A DNA stretch of 64,000 nt. Origin: Pectobacterium fontis (GTDB lineage Bacteria; Pseudomonadota; Gammaproteobacteria; Enterobacterales; Enterobacteriaceae). Every line of letters starts with the position of its first letter. Positions within the stretch are counted from its first letter, which is position 1. The DNA is taken from NCBI RefSeq assembly GCF_000803215.1, contig NZ_JSXC01000034.1, positions 174,214 through 238,213 of the forward strand, written 5' to 3'. The notes below the pieces were generated by a model, which saw only the letters and a program-made list of their open reading frames with translations, searched no databases and was not told the DNA's origin. Below are positions 1 through 9,777 of this stretch, piece by piece. A program made the translations under genes and the position numbers.

Positions 1-258
1 AACCAGCATACGCTCGAATATCATCATGTTACGCCGGAAGCACAAGGCGCATTTAGCCAGACCTTACGGCAACATTTGTACGATCCCCGTTACTATTATG
101 CGCACCAATGGCTACAGGGGGATGTGGTGATCGCTGACAACTTCTCGTTACTGCATGGACGTGAAGCCTTTACGGCACAGTCGGCTCGTCACCTGCAACG
201 TGTGCATATTCAAGGCACTCCGATTTACGTCAACACCTGTATTGATAACGCGGCATAA
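1..258 (+). CDS. Fe(II)/2-oxoglutarate dioxygenase, C-terminal part (TauD/IsnB type), cut by window edge
   Basis: Only the last 85 residues are present; the frame is open from base 1 to the TAA at 256-258. The segment DNFSLLHGREAF followed by ARHLQRVHI matches the end of TauD/PvcB-type enzymes: the His of LLHGR is the second metal-binding histidine and the Arg of LQRVHI the residue that salt-bridges 2-oxoglutarate. The family oxidises a substrate with decarboxylation of 2-oxoglutarate in the cytosol. It lies 11 nt ahead of a GT1 glycosyltransferase, so the two are probably one operon. That pairing is the layout of isonitrile (isnA-isnB-GT, rhabduscin-like) clusters, in which IsnB decarboxylates/desaturates the tyrosine-derived isonitrile. 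The IsnB assignment is inference because isnA would be outside the window. Confidence 0.75.
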   Translation, partial: NQHTLEYHHVTPEAQGAFSQTLRQHLYDPRYYYAHQWLQGDVVIADNFSLLHGREAFTAQSARHLQRVHIQGTPIYVNTCIDNAA

Positions 259-269
259 GGAAAAGCATC

Positions 270-1565
270 ATGGCACATATTCTCATGGCGGCGATGGCAA
301 CGCCGGGTCACGTTTACCCACTGCTGACCATTGCTCGCTATTTGGTTGAACAAGGGAACGACGTCACGCTATTTAGCGGCGCGTTATTCCGTGAGCAGGC
401 AGAGGCCGCTGGCGTCGGGTTTATCCCTTTTAGCGCTGAAATTGATTTTGACTACAGGCACCTTGAGCAGCATTTTCCGCAGCGTGGCATGTTGCCACCG
501 GGGAACGCGCAGATGGCGCTGGCCCTGAAGGATTTCTTTGCTGCACCGATTCCATTATTGGATCGCCAATTGCGTGATGCGCTGACAAAAAGCAATGCCG
601 ATTTGCTAATGGTTGAAAACTGTTTTTATGGTGTTTTGCCGCTACTGCTTTCTGAGAGTCGGCCCCCCGTTATTGCCATCGGTGTTACGCCTTTGTCCTA
701 TTCAACGCGAGATTCAGTTTTCTATGGGCCGCGCATTCCGCCTAAATTGCTGCCACCAGACCTGAGCCATGAACAGCTTGTCGATGAAGAAACGCGCAGA
801 TTGATGAACGAGGTTCAGCACGCGTTTAATCTTGCGATGGTGCAATCGGGAGGAAAACCGCTTGAGCGACCTTTTATGGATACGCTGATTGGTCATTGTG
901 ATCGTTTCTTGCAGTTATCCACCACTGAAGTTGAGTATCGGCGTGACGATTTGCCACACAGTGTACGGTTTGTCGGGCCATTATCGCACCACGTCGCAGC
1001 AGAACGTGTTCCGCAATGGTGGGCACCTGACGACAGTCGACCGCTTATTATCGTTTCGCAAGGAACATTGGCGAATGTCGATCTCCAGCAGTTGATCGGG
1101 CCAACACTGCGTGCATTGGCTGATTTACCCGTCAGAGTACTGGCTACCACGGGCGGCCGAGCGGTGGATTCGCTGCAAGCTTCCTTGCCTGAAAATGCCA
1201 GAGTGGTGAGTTTCCTCTCTTATGGCGATTGGCTACCGACGGCGTCGATAGTCATCACGAATGGTGGATACGGCTCGATTAATTCTGCGCTGAAAGATGG
1301 TGTTCCGTTGATTGTGGCTGGGGTCGGGGAAGATAAGCAGGAAGGGGCTGCACGCGTAGTGTTCGCTAAATGTGGGATTAACCTGCAAACCAGTACGCCG
1401 AGTGAAGAGCAGATCAAACAAGCTGTGATTGAGATATTGGAAGATCCGGGCTACGCGCGGCGTGCCACTTGGATTAAGGCAGATTATGCCCGTTATGATG
1501 CATTTGCTCTGATTAATGCTGAAGTGAATGCGTTGTGTCCACAAGGGGAGAGCCGCGTAGCATAA
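270..1565 (+). CDS. GT1-family glycosyltransferase (UDP-sugar dependent, natural-product type)
   Basis: A 431-residue GT-B fold glycosyltransferase of the MGT/UGT type. The N-terminus HILMAAMATPGHVYPLLTIA carries the usual GHxxP acceptor-domain motif; the C-terminal half has SQGTLAN (about 265-271) and TNGGYGSINSAL (about 328-340), the equivalent of the sugar-nucleotide-binding HxGxxS signature with Asn in place of His. It would transfer a sugar from a nucleotide donor to a small hydrophobic acceptor in the cytosol. It starts 11 nt after the dioxygenase gene with AAGGAAA as ribosome site. If the upstream gene is isnB, the acceptor is probably a vinyl-isonitrile phenol, giving a rhabduscin-like glycoside; this is inferred from context. 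Confidence 0.85.
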   Translation: MAHILMAAMATPGHVYPLLTIARYLVEQGNDVTLFSGALFREQAEAAGVGFIPFSAEIDFDYRHLEQHFPQRGMLPPGNAQMALALKDFFAAPIPLLDRQLRDALTKSNADLLMVENCFYGVLPLLLSESRPPVIAIGVTPLSYSTRDSVFYGPRIPPKLLPPDLSHEQLVDEETRRLMNEVQHAFNLAMVQSGGKPLERPFMDTLIGHCDRFLQLSTTEVEYRRDDLPHSVRFVGPLSHHVAAERVPQWWAPDDSRPLIIVSQGTLANVDLQQLIGPTLRALADLPVRVLATTGGRAVDSLQASLPENARVVSFLSYGDWLPTASIVITNGGYGSINSALKDGVPLIVAGVGEDKQEGAARVVFAKCGINLQTSTPSEEQIKQAVIEILEDPGYARRATWIKADYARYDAFALINAEVNALCPQGESRVA

Positions 1566-1759
1566 GGTATTGCCTGTTTCGTGGATGATGCGCACATTGG
1601 GAGTGAATGTTTGTCTGGTAAAGCAAACGAAAAACGCTCAGGCGTTCTGGTCATTGCGTTTGATCATGATGTAGAAGGATGTGAATTCAATCCCAAAGAT
1701 CAATAATTGCGATCGTTAGGGGGAAGTCAACATCATCATCCCAATGTTGTTAAAAATAA

Positions 1760-1780
1760 GGAGCTGCCATACGCAGCTCC
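1760..1780. terminator. bidirectional hairpin between the glycosyltransferase gene and grxB
   Basis: GGAGCTGC (1760-1767) pairs with GCAGCTCC (1773-1780) around a 5-nt loop and is followed by TTTG then a T-rich tract; on the other strand it lies just after the grxB stop. It can serve both converging genes. Confidence 0.7.
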
Positions 1781-1791
1781 TTTGTCATTTT

Positions 1792-2427
1792 TTACCGTGC
1801 TTTATCCGTCAACAGGGCAACCTGGCTGGCTGTCGAGATGCGATCAAGGTAGGCTCGGACGTTAGGGCCGAATTGAATACCTTTAACGATTGTGAGCGAC
1901 AGTAAGATCGGGAACAGAATAAAATCGGTGGTGGAAATGGGGCTGACGTTTGCTAAACGCGGTTCCAGCTCACCGAGTTTATGCTCGACTTCCGCAATCA
2001 GTTCAGGGGTTTTTGCTAACAGTGCATCCAGATCGCCAAAGGCTTTTTCTTCGCGCTGGGTGTAGGCACGACGCGCCTCAGGTGTCGAAAGCTCTTTGAA
2101 ATCGGCCTGTGTAAAGCGGGGAACCGCAAGGTTAAATACCGCGCTGGAAACAGATTTACACCAGGCTTCAATCTCAGCATCAACGGGTTTATCGGCGATT
2201 AACGGCGCCTGCTGGCTGTCGACATAATGCACGATATCCATACTTTCGGGCATAAAGCTGCCATCTTCTTTCTGTAGAATCGGCACCACTTTGCGGCCTA
2301 CCATGCGCGTTGGCGTATCGATATCACCTTCCATAATCACAGATTGCTCAACAGGCAGATTTTTCAGGCCAAAAATCATTCTGGCTCTGACACAGAATGG
2401 GCAGTGTTCATAAATGAAAAGTTTCAT
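1792..2427 (-). CDS. grxB: glutaredoxin 2
   Basis: A 211-residue protein beginning MKLFIYEHCPFCVRARM; the CPFC at residues 9-12 is the dithiol active site of Grx2. Unlike the small glutaredoxins, GrxB has a GST-like fold: an N-terminal thioredoxin domain (1-75) and a helical C-terminal domain (about 85-211), as the length here shows (E. coli 215). It reduces disulfides and glutathione mixed disulfides with GSH in the cytosol. The gene is monocistronic, convergent with the glycosyltransferase and followed by the hairpin at 1760-1780. Confidence 0.95.
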   Translation of the reverse strand: MKLFIYEHCPFCVRARMIFGLKNLPVEQSVIMEGDIDTPTRMVGRKVVPILQKEDGSFMPESMDIVHYVDSQQAPLIADKPVDAEIEAWCKSVSSAVFNLAVPRFTQADFKELSTPEARRAYTQREEKAFGDLDALLAKTPELIAEVEHKLGELEPRLANVSPISTTDFILFPILLSLTIVKGIQFGPNVRAYLDRISTASQVALLTDKAR

Positions 2428-2601
2428 GCATCGCCTCGTAACATTTTGAAAAAAGCCGGCAAAATTTTTCCGACCTCGTTATGACAAGTTATGCCATCAG
2501 AGTAATACCTGATGCGGTCGGTGGTAAAGCGAATGTGGCTTGATAGTCAGTCATGTTGTTGCGTGATGTGTTCTAACTGTCGCTATACTTATCGATGCGC
2601 A

Positions 2602-2688
2602 ACGCGTGGTGCAGTTGTCGGGACGGTGATGAGCGGATTGTTAAGCGGTATTCTGCTGAGTCGTACTGCGGAAAGCGGGCTGAAATAG
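2602..2688 (+). pseudogene. possible remnant of an MFS transporter
   Basis: In the grxB upstream gap one frame reads TRGAVVGTVMSGLLSGILLS then RTAESGLK and TAG at 2686. The stretch GTVMSGLL-GILLxRT is typical of a transmembrane helix and cytoplasmic motif of major facilitator drug-efflux proteins. No transporter start or continuation is seen, so this looks like a surviving fragment of a deleted gene. The match is short and from memory of the family, so the call is tentative. Confidence 0.4.
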
Positions 2689-2793
2689 CCAGATATTGCG
2701 GCAAGTTTCCATCGCCAATGTTGTTTTACAACCAAGAGACTAACCTTACTTGCTGATGACAATACTATACATTTTGCTTGCTATAGTCCTTAC

Positions 2794-2888
2794 ATCCCTT
2801 GTCAGTACCTCACACCCCTGTGAGTGTTGTGTTAGTGAACCATCCCTGTCATTAGAATGACCTTGCCCGCCTTGTGCGGGTTTTTTTT
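2794..2888 (+). ncRNA. candidate small RNA with extended -10 promoter and strong terminator
   Basis: No protein is evident here. An extended -10 element, TG-c-TATAGT (2779-2787), would start transcription near 2794. The transcript could form a CTCACA-CCCC-TGTGAG hairpin (2809-2824) with a four-C loop, and ends in CCCGC-cttgt-GCGGG (2866-2880) followed by eight T. The size, about 95 nt, and the Rho-independent end are typical of Hfq-type sRNAs. I do not recognise it as a named sRNA. The rest of the 2428-3045 gap shows nothing else apart from the transporter remnant at 2602-2688. Confidence 0.45.
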
Positions 2889-3045
2889 GTCTCTGTTCCG
2901 GCGCGGTGGATTAGCTTTGCTCGTGTCTATGCCGTGCCGTGGCTGATTAAACGCTTGGGGATTATTTGGTGATGACCCGATGTCTGCCGTCGTCAGTTCA
3001 GCAAAATGCCCAATGATAGCCTGTCGCTGTGCTGCCTTATGCGGC

Positions 3046-3534
3046 TTAAGCTAGCTCATCCTCTGCTAATTTCTTAAAACGACAGAGTGTTTTCGTCAGC
3101 ATATCGCGAGAAAACATATCAAACATTTGGCCGATTTTTTTCCCGATCAAGCCTCCCGGTGGGTTATAGCGAATAGTCAGTGTGACTGCGGTTCCCAACT
3201 CCGACGCTGCTGACTGAAAAGAGAGTCGGCCTTCATTGGGTACTCGTGCTCCTTTCAGAGAGCGCCAGTGGATATATTCCCCCGGTTTTTCGTCAATAAT
3301 ACGAGCCTGCCATTCAATAAGTGCGCCAATCGGCGTGTTAATCCGCCAGTTGGAATCGGTATGGTTCAGTATCTCGATACTGGCGAAATGCCCCATTAAG
3401 ATCGGCAGTGTTTCCGGTTTACGCCAGAGATCGAACAAGCGTTCTGCCGGACGATTGATCGTAATACTGCTGCTGATTTCATTGACATAGCTGCCATTTT
3501 CCGCTGCGGTTTTTCTTAAAAAAGAGGGAAACAC
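3046..3534 (-). CDS. SRPBCC (START/polyketide cyclase-like) family protein
   Basis: A 162-residue protein whose body (about 20-155) has the SRPBCC pattern: an N-terminal strand SSSITINRPAERLFDLWRKP, a central KPGEYIHWRSLKG, and a long C-terminal helix ending in FKKLAEDELA. These helix-grip folds bind hydrophobic ligands or lipids; COG5637-like members are often annotated cyclase/dehydrase, but no catalytic role can be read from the sequence. It has no signal peptide or membrane segment and stands alone between two long gaps. Confidence 0.7.
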   Translation of the reverse strand: MFPSFLRKTAAENGSYVNEISSSITINRPAERLFDLWRKPETLPILMGHFASIEILNHTDSNWRINTPIGALIEWQARIIDEKPGEYIHWRSLKGARVPNEGRLSFQSAASELGTAVTLTIRYNPPGGLIGKKIGQMFDMFSRDMLTKTLCRFKKLAEDELA

Positions 3535-3907
3535 CTGTCATTCTCCCTAATGGATTGTTACCCCTTTATGGGCATATGCACGCCATTCTGACTGATAACG
3601 ACCAGCGACGCAAAGTTGAAGGCCGTGGATGAACAGACTATCGCAGTAATCGCCAGGGTTTTTATACAACGATAATAATAGTACCGTGCCTACTATTCTT
3701 AGTGATTTTTTATTTAGGAATTTTATTTTTATGTGGGTTGATATTTGTCAACTTATCGTTAATGGGTTATTACCTCGAAAGACGTAATAATAGATTCTGG
3801 TTTACTTCATTCTGATTTGTAAATAGCCATCCTTATTGTGTTGTTATTTACTTTTTCGATATGTCGTGCTACGTTTATAGTTGGCTTTTATGCTGGTAGG
3901 AATCAAT
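3535..3907. other. AT-rich intergenic region, no gene seen
   Basis: About 370 bases between divergent genes, strongly AT-rich especially from 3700 on. No tRNA, terminator or convincing reading frame is visible. It presumably holds the promoters of both flanking genes and, given its composition, may bind H-NS. Confidence 0.4.
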
Positions 3908-4243
3908 ATGAATAACCCCTTTGTCGCTAAGTGGAGTCGTAATGGCAATTTGCTTTGTCATGGTCGTTGGCTAATATCTTATAAAGAAAATGACTACAAT
4001 CTACCGGAAAAATATAAAGAAAATCATATGGGAACGATGGGGATCTATTCTGTCATTGATCCTGATGATGAAACCTACCGGGACGGGTTAGATGAAGATG
4101 ACTGGATTCTAGAAAATGTCGACTGGCTCGCTGATAGCTTCGAGGAAAATAATGTTCCACTCGAAGAGTGTTATTTTAGATTTTTTTTTCAGGCGATAAA
4201 TAAGCAGGATTGGCGATGCACCAGTTGCGCAGGTTGTATGTAA
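3908..4243 (+). CDS. hypothetical acidic protein
   Basis: Not recognised. The ATG at 3908 is preferred over the upstream in-frame one because GTAGGAAT (3897-3902) precedes it at proper spacing; this gives 111 residues, MNNPFVAKWSRNG to DWRCTSCAGCM. The centre is very acidic (DPDDETYRDGLDEDDW) and the C-terminus has a CxxCxxC motif. The base composition is lower in GC than its neighbours. A run of nine T at about 4182-4190 encodes FFF and could be a slippage or assembly-error site. Small acidic orphan proteins like this are often immunity or antitoxin proteins, but no partner toxin is seen. Confidence 0.55.
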   Translation: MNNPFVAKWSRNGNLLCHGRWLISYKENDYNLPEKYKENHMGTMGIYSVIDPDDETYRDGLDEDDWILENVDWLADSFEENNVPLEECYFRFFFQAINKQDWRCTSCAGCM

Positions 4244-4473
4244 TGTATACTGCTATTATTAATTATCCCTATCCCTCTGTATGCCTGCCGAACAATAATT
4301 TATTAAGGCGATACTGTTTTATCTGATTATTCGGCCGCGTTTTATTCGATTTCACTCGCTTTTCATTCCATTTCATTTTCTTTGCAATGCGCTTCGCATA
4401 CTGTGCAGCGGGCGTCTTTTTTGGGGAAAAGTGTTACCCTGAGCAAACAATCCTTGATTAAGATGAGGCAGCA

Positions 4474-4968
4474 ATGACAGAAGCTGACATTCCGCGGCTA
4501 AGTGCTCTGGTGGGCGAAAAACTAAAGGCGCGTGGTGCTACGCTAACGTGTGCAGAGTCTTGCACCGGAGGCTGGCTGGCTAAGTCTATTACCGATATCG
4601 CAGGCAGTTCTGGCTGGTTTGACTACGGCTTTGTGACATATAGCAATCTGGCTAAGCAGCGTCTGGTGAAGGTGAAGATGGAGACATTAGAACGGTATGG
4701 TGCGGTAAGTGAAGAGGTCGTCAATGAGATGGCGGCAGGAGCTTTGCAGGCCGCCGATGCCGATTTTGCCATATCGATAAGTGGTGTTGCCGGTCCAGAC
4801 GGCGGAACGGAAGAGAAGCCTGTAGGCACGGTGTGGTTTGGCTTCACAGACAAACAAGGTGGAGCATTTGCTCAGACAATGCGGTTCAGCGGAGACAGAA
4901 ACGCAATTCGTCTGCAATCAGTCCATTTTGCATTGCAAACGCTGCTCGATGCTTTTCTGAAAAAATAA
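4474..4968 (+). CDS. pncC: nicotinamide-nucleotide amidase
   Basis: The 164-residue protein matches the stand-alone C-terminal CinA domain: LTCAESCTGGWLAKSITDIA (about 24-43) with the catalytic Ser of ESCTGG, and ISGVAGPDGGTEEKPVGTVW. It deamidates nicotinamide mononucleotide to nicotinic acid mononucleotide in the pyridine-nucleotide cycle. It lies directly upstream of recA, the usual enterobacterial position (old name ygaD). The start follows GATGAGGCAGCA, a reasonable ribosome site. Confidence 0.93.
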   Translation: MTEADIPRLSALVGEKLKARGATLTCAESCTGGWLAKSITDIAGSSGWFDYGFVTYSNLAKQRLVKVKMETLERYGAVSEEVVNEMAAGALQAADADFAISISGVAGPDGGTEEKPVGTVWFGFTDKQGGAFAQTMRFSGDRNAIRLQSVHFALQTLLDAFLKK

Positions 4969-4970
4969 TC

Positions 4971-4999
4971 TTGATGCTGTATGTGTATACAGTATAATG
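4971..4999 (+). promoter_or_regulatory. recA promoter with LexA box
   Basis: TTGATG (4971-4976) and TATAAT (4994-4999) are spaced by 17 bp. Between them lies the LexA operator CTGTATGTGTATACAG (4977-4992), a CTGT-N8-ACAG palindrome that blocks the promoter until RecA-stimulated LexA cleavage. Confidence 0.95.
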
Positions 5000-5075
5000 T
5001 CGGTAAGTATTCAGCAATTCATGATTAAGCCGCCGCGTAGAGACCGTTGCTTTACGCCGCATGACAGGAGCAAAA

Positions 5076-6149
5076 ATGGCTATTGATGAGAACAAACAAA
5101 AGGCACTCGCGGCAGCACTGGGCCAAATCGAAAAGCAATTTGGTAAAGGTTCTATCATGCGGTTGGGCGAGGATCGCTCAATGGATGTTGAAACGATTTC
5201 TACAGGATCCTTATCTCTGGATATTGCTTTGGGTGCCGGTGGCTTACCCATGGGACGTATCGTTGAAATCTATGGCCCGGAATCTTCCGGTAAAACTACG
5301 CTGACCTTACAGGTTATTGCTGCCGCTCAGCGCGAAGGCAAAACGTGTGCGTTTATCGACGCGGAACACGCGTTGGATCCGATTTATGCGAAAAAACTTG
5401 GCGTAGATATCGATAACCTGCTGTGTTCTCAACCTGATACCGGTGAGCAAGCGTTGGAAATTTGTGATGCGTTAACGCGTTCTGGCGCGGTTGACGTAAT
5501 TATCGTCGACTCCGTTGCGGCGCTGACGCCGAAAGCGGAAATTGAAGGCGAAATTGGTGACTCCCATATGGGGCTGGCCGCGCGTATGATGAGCCAGGCC
5601 ATGCGTAAACTGGCGGGTAACCTGAAGCAAGCGAATACGCTGCTGATCTTCATCAACCAGATCCGTATGAAAATTGGCGTGATGTTCGGTAACCCTGAAA
5701 CCACGACTGGCGGTAACGCTCTGAAATTTTACGCTTCTGTTCGTCTGGATATTCGCCGTACCGGCGCTATCAAGGAAGGTGAAGAGGTCGTCGGCAGTGA
5801 AACTCGCGTTAAGGTCGTGAAGAATAAGGTAGCCGCACCGTTCAAACAGGCTGAATTCCAAATTCTGTACGGCGAAGGTATTAATATCCACGGTGAGCTG
5901 GTCGATCTGGGTGTGAAACACAAACTGATCGAAAAAGCGGGTGCCTGGTATAGCTATAACGGCGACAAAATTGGTCAGGGTAAAGCGAATGCCAGCAACT
6001 TCCTGAAAGAGAATCCGGCGGTTGCGGCAGAATTGGATAAGAAACTGCGTGAAATGCTGCTGCATAAAGGTAATGAACTGACGCCTGCGGCAGCGGGCAA
6101 TAGCCATGGTGAAGATGCATTCGCCGATGAAGGCAACGAAGAGTTTTAA
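5076..6149 (+). CDS. recA: recombinase A
   Basis: The protein [20 protein letters not shown]... is 357 residues. GPESSGKT at 66-73 is the Walker A loop, and the acidic tail [13 protein letters not shown] ends the protein as in E. coli. RecA forms filaments on ssDNA, catalyses strand exchange and acts as co-protease for LexA and phage repressors. The ATG at 5076 is chosen over the one at 5061 because CAGGAGCAAAA precedes it and it gives the conserved N-terminus. The LexA box lies 84 bp upstream. This RecA is the likely inducer of the LexA-box gene in the prophage. Confidence 0.98.
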   Translation: MAIDENKQKALAAALGQIEKQFGKGSIMRLGEDRSMDVETISTGSLSLDIALGAGGLPMGRIVEIYGPESSGKTTLTLQVIAAAQREGKTCAFIDAEHALDPIYAKKLGVDIDNLLCSQPDTGEQALEICDALTRSGAVDVIIVDSVAALTPKAEIEGEIGDSHMGLAARMMSQAMRKLAGNLKQANTLLIFINQIRMKIGVMFGNPETTTGGNALKFYASVRLDIRRTGAIKEGEEVVGSETRVKVVKNKVAAPFKQAEFQILYGEGINIHGELVDLGVKHKLIEKAGAWYSYNGDKIGQGKANASNFLKENPAVAAELDKKLREMLLHKGNELTPAAAGNSHGEDAFADEGNEEF

Positions 6150-6194
6150 TGGTGGCTGAATTATCTGTGGCAGAGTACTTCAGCGGATGAATGG

Positions 6195-6689
6195 ATGAAT
6201 AAACCATTACGCTACGCAATGAATGTGCTTTCTGTTCGCGATTACAGTGAAGCTGAAATACGCCGCAAATGTGCGGCGTATTTATATAGAGTAGAAAATG
6301 CAAAAGGAGAAGCTGAGGTTGACGAAGCCACTGCCCGAGCGGCGGCAGAAGATGTGGAAGCGGCCATTGCTTACTGTAAGGAACACGGTTGGCTGGACGA
6401 TGTGCGCTATGCTCGCCGCTATATCAGCAGTCGGAGTCGCAAAGGCTATGGCGTCCAGCGGATTAAAGCTGAACTCAGTCAGAAAGGAATCGATAAGACA
6501 ACCTTAACAGCAGTGTTAAACGACAGCGATATCGATTGGTGTGCGCTGGCGAAATCGGTTGTGGAGCGAAAATTTGGATCCCCGCTGTCCGATGAATGGA
6601 AAGACAAAGTCAAACATCAGCGATATCTTCTCTATCGTGGTTTCTTTCATGAAGAAATCCAGTCTATTTATACGAATTTTTCAGATTGA
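6195..6689 (+). CDS. recX: RecA regulatory protein
   Basis: A 164-residue protein with the three-helix repeats of RecX, including AIAYCKEHGWLDDVRYARRY (about 56-75) and SRSRKGYGVQRIKAELSQKG. RecX binds the RecA filament groove and limits its extension and ATPase. The gene starts 45 bp after recA and probably shares its SOS transcript by read-through. Confidence 0.95.
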   Translation: MNKPLRYAMNVLSVRDYSEAEIRRKCAAYLYRVENAKGEAEVDEATARAAAEDVEAAIAYCKEHGWLDDVRYARRYISSRSRKGYGVQRIKAELSQKGIDKTTLTAVLNDSDIDWCALAKSVVERKFGSPLSDEWKDKVKHQRYLLYRGFFHEEIQSIYTNFSD

Positions 6690-6827
6690 ACGCATACGGG
6701 ATTTTACTTCCCATCGAAGAAAATTTATCTTATTCCCACTTTTTTGTTCGTGAGTTGCACGGTAGCGTCAGCATGCTGGACTAACCTTGCCCGCGATCTG
6801 TTCTTCTAGCTTGATTCCAGGACAATT

Positions 6828-9455
6828 ATGAGCAAGAGCACCGCTGAGATCCGTCAAGCGTTTCTCGATTTTTTCCATAGTAAGGGACACCAGGTTGTTG
6901 ATAGCAGCTCTCTGGTGCCGAACAACGATCCGACATTGTTATTCACCAATGCGGGTATGAATCAGTTCAAAGATGTGTTCCTCGGGCTGGATAAACGTAG
7001 CTATGTTCGCGCGACGACCTCGCAGCGCTGCGTACGAGCCGGCGGTAAACATAATGACCTGGAAAACGTAGGTTATACCGCACGCCACCACACCTTCTTT
7101 GAAATGCTGGGCAACTTCAGCTTCGGTGATTACTTCAAGCATGACGCGATCCGCTATGCGTGGGAATTACTGACTTCTCCTCAGTGGTTCAATCTGCCGA
7201 AAGAGAAACTGTGGGTGACGGTATACGCTACGGATGACGAAGCCTACAATATTTGGGCCGATGAAGTTGGCGTACCGCGCGAAAGAATTATTCGTATTGG
7301 TGATAACAAAGGCGGGCCTTACGCTTCTGATAACTTCTGGCAGATGGGCGAAACGGGGCCATGTGGTCCATGTACCGAGATTTTCTACGATCACGGTGAG
7401 CACATCGCGGGTGGCCCGCCCGGAAGCCCTGATGAAGATGGCGATCGCTATATCGAAATTTGGAACCTGGTGTTTATGCAGTTTAACCGCCAGGCTGATG
7501 GCACCATGCTGCCGTTGCCAAAACCCTCCGTCGATACGGGGATGGGGTTAGAGCGTGTTTCAGCCGTGTTACAGCACGTCAACTCAAACTACGACATTGA
7601 TCTGTTCAAAACGCTGATTGACGCGGTAGCAAAAGCCGTCGGAACGACGGATTTAACTAATAAGTCGCTACGCGTTATCGCCGATCATATTCGTTCTTGT
7701 GCGTTCCTGATTGCGGATGGTGTGATGCCATCGAATGAAAACCGTGGTTATGTACTACGCCGTATCATCCGCCGCGCTGCGCGTCACGGTAACATGCTGG
7801 GTGCGACGGACGCTTTCTTCTATAAACTGGTTGCACCATTGATTGACGTCATGGGGCCAGCCGCTGAAGCGCTGAAAAAGCAGCAGTCTATGGTTGAGCA
7901 AGCGCTGAAGATGGAAGAAGAGCAGTTTGCCCGCACGCTGGAACGCGGCCTATCTCTGCTGGACGAAGAAATTAAAAACCTGAAAGGGGATACGTTGGAT
8001 GGTGAAACCGCCTTCCGCCTGTATGACACCTATGGTTTCCCGGTTGACCTCACTGCGGATGTTTGCCGCGAACGTGGTCTGAAAGTCGATGAAGAAGGCT
8101 TTGAAGCCGCGATGACGGCTCAGCGTCAACGCGCTCGTGAAGCCAGCGGATTTGGCGTCGATTACAACAGCCTAATCCGTGTGGATGAAAACACGCCATT
8201 CTGTGGTTATGAAAAAACGCAGCAGCAAGCGAAAGTGATTGCGCTTTATCACAATGGAAACGCGGTTGCTCAGATCGCAGCAGGTGATGATGCTGTCGTG
8301 ATTCTGAACGAAACGCCATTTTACGGTGAGTCCGGTGGTCAGGTTGGCGATCAGGGCGAACTGAAAAATGCGGGCGTTAGCTTTGCTGTTCAGGATACTC
8401 AGAAATACGGTCAGGCCATCGGCCATGTCGGTAAACTGATTCAAGGTACGTTGCGTGTTAACGATAGTGTCGATGCCAATGTTGATAGCCAACGCCGCGA
8501 TCGCATTCGCCTGAACCACTCTGCGACGCACTTGCTGCATGCTGCGCTGCGTCAGGTTTTGGGCGAGCATGTCGCTCAGAAAGGTTCTTTGGTTAACGAT
8601 AGCTATTTGCGTTTTGACTTTTCACATACGGAAGCGATGAAGCCGGAGCAGATTCGTCAGGTTGAGGATATCGTCAACGCGCAAATCCGCCGTAACCTTA
8701 CCGTACAAACGGATGTGATGGCACTGGATGAGGCGAGAGCAAAAGGCGCGATGGCGCTGTTCGGTGAGAAGTACGACGACCATGTCCGTGTGCTGACAAT
8801 GGGGGATTTCTCCATTGAGCTTTGTGGGGGCACGCACGCCAGTCGGACTGGTGATATCGGTCTGTTCCAAATTCTTTCTGAATCAGGTACTGCGGCCGGC
8901 GTACGTCGTATTGAGGCGACCACGGGGGAGAATGCGCTATCTACGCTGCACCGCCAGAGTGACGTCCTGCAAGACATTGCGCAACTGCTGAAAGGGGATA
9001 GTAACAACCTGACAGATAAGGTACGCTCTGTGCTGGAGCGTGCCCGCGCGTTGGAGAAAGAGCTTCAACAGTTGAAGGCTCAGCAAGCGGCGCAAGAAAG
9101 TTCATCGCTGTCCGGCAAAGCAAAAGAAATTAACGGTATGAAGTTGCTGGTTACGCAACTGGACAATGTGGATCCTAAGCTGCTGCGTACAATGGTCGAC
9201 GACCTGAAAAATCAGCTTGGATCTGCTGTTATTGTTCTTGGAACGGCCTCGGAAGGGCGGGTTAGCTTGATTTCAGGCGTCACGAAAGATCTGACCGACC
9301 GCGTAAAAGCCGGCGAGCTGATTGGCTTTGTTGCCCAGCAGGTCGGTGGTAAAGGCGGCGGCCGTCCAGATATGGCGCAGGCTGGTGGTTCTGATGCGGC
9401 GGCATTGCCTGCTGCGTTGGCAAGCGTCGAATCTTGGGTCACTGCTAAGCTATAA
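6828..9455 (+). CDS. alaS: alanyl-tRNA synthetase
   Basis: 875 residues (E. coli 876). The class II catalytic domain occupies about 1-460; the editing domain shows [11 protein letters not shown] (HxxxH) and [13 protein letters not shown], whose His and Cys residues bind zinc and clear mischarged Ser/Gly; the C-Ala domain ends with [14 protein letters not shown]. It charges tRNA-Ala with alanine in the cytosol. The gene precedes csrA, as in other enterobacteria. Confidence 0.98.
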   Translation: MSKSTAEIRQAFLDFFHSKGHQVVDSSSLVPNNDPTLLFTNAGMNQFKDVFLGLDKRSYVRATTSQRCVRAGGKHNDLENVGYTARHHTFFEMLGNFSFGDYFKHDAIRYAWELLTSPQWFNLPKEKLWVTVYATDDEAYNIWADEVGVPRERIIRIGDNKGGPYASDNFWQMGETGPCGPCTEIFYDHGEHIAGGPPGSPDEDGDRYIEIWNLVFMQFNRQADGTMLPLPKPSVDTGMGLERVSAVLQHVNSNYDIDLFKTLIDAVAKAVGTTDLTNKSLRVIADHIRSCAFLIADGVMPSNENRGYVLRRIIRRAARHGNMLGATDAFFYKLVAPLIDVMGPAAEALKKQQSMVEQALKMEEEQFARTLERGLSLLDEEIKNLKGDTLDGETAFRLYDTYGFPVDLTADVCRERGLKVDEEGFEAAMTAQRQRAREASGFGVDYNSLIRVDENTPFCGYEKTQQQAKVIALYHNGNAVAQIAAGDDAVVILNETPFYGESGGQVGDQGELKNAGVSFAVQDTQKYGQAIGHVGKLIQGTLRVNDSVDANVDSQRRDRIRLNHSATHLLHAALRQVLGEHVAQKGSLVNDSYLRFDFSHTEAMKPEQIRQVEDIVNAQIRRNLTVQTDVMALDEARAKGAMALFGEKYDDHVRVLTMGDFSIELCGGTHASRTGDIGLFQILSESGTAAGVRRIEATTGENALSTLHRQSDVLQDIAQLLKGDSNNLTDKVRSVLERARALEKELQQLKAQQAAQESSSLSGKAKEINGMKLLVTQLDNVDPKLLRTMVDDLKNQLGSAVIVLGTASEGRVSLISGVTKDLTDRVKAGELIGFVAQQVGGKGGGRPDMAQAGGSDAAALPAALASVESWVTAKL

Positions 9456-9490
9456 AAAATAGATAACGTTTTATTCACGCTATCTAACAA

Positions 9491-9518
9491 AACGCCATAA
9501 CTTTCTGGTTGTGGCGTT
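9491..9518 (+). terminator. Rho-independent terminator of alaS
   Basis: AACGCCATAAC (9491-9501) pairs with GTTGTGGCGTT (9508-9518), followed by a run of T. It separates alaS from csrA. Confidence 0.8.
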
Positions 9519-9777
9519 TTTTTCTGTAAAAAGGATTCGGTAAGCAGGATAAAAGGTATGCTACCTTCAGATATTCTGAAGTATTGCATGGTAGCCCTAT
9601 TGTTATGATAACAAAAGCACAAGCTACTGATATCGACTAGACTAACAAGTAGTGACAAACCGGAGTGTGATGGTGGTGGTTATACCATCGTCTAGGTTTA
9701 CGTTTTCACGGCACATGATGGATAATGGCGGGGAGACAGAGAGACCCGACTCTTTATAATCTTTCAAGGAGCAAAGA

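Noticed and set aside
5472..6107. 211-codon open frame opposite recA
   Set aside because: Shadow of strongly biased recA codons.
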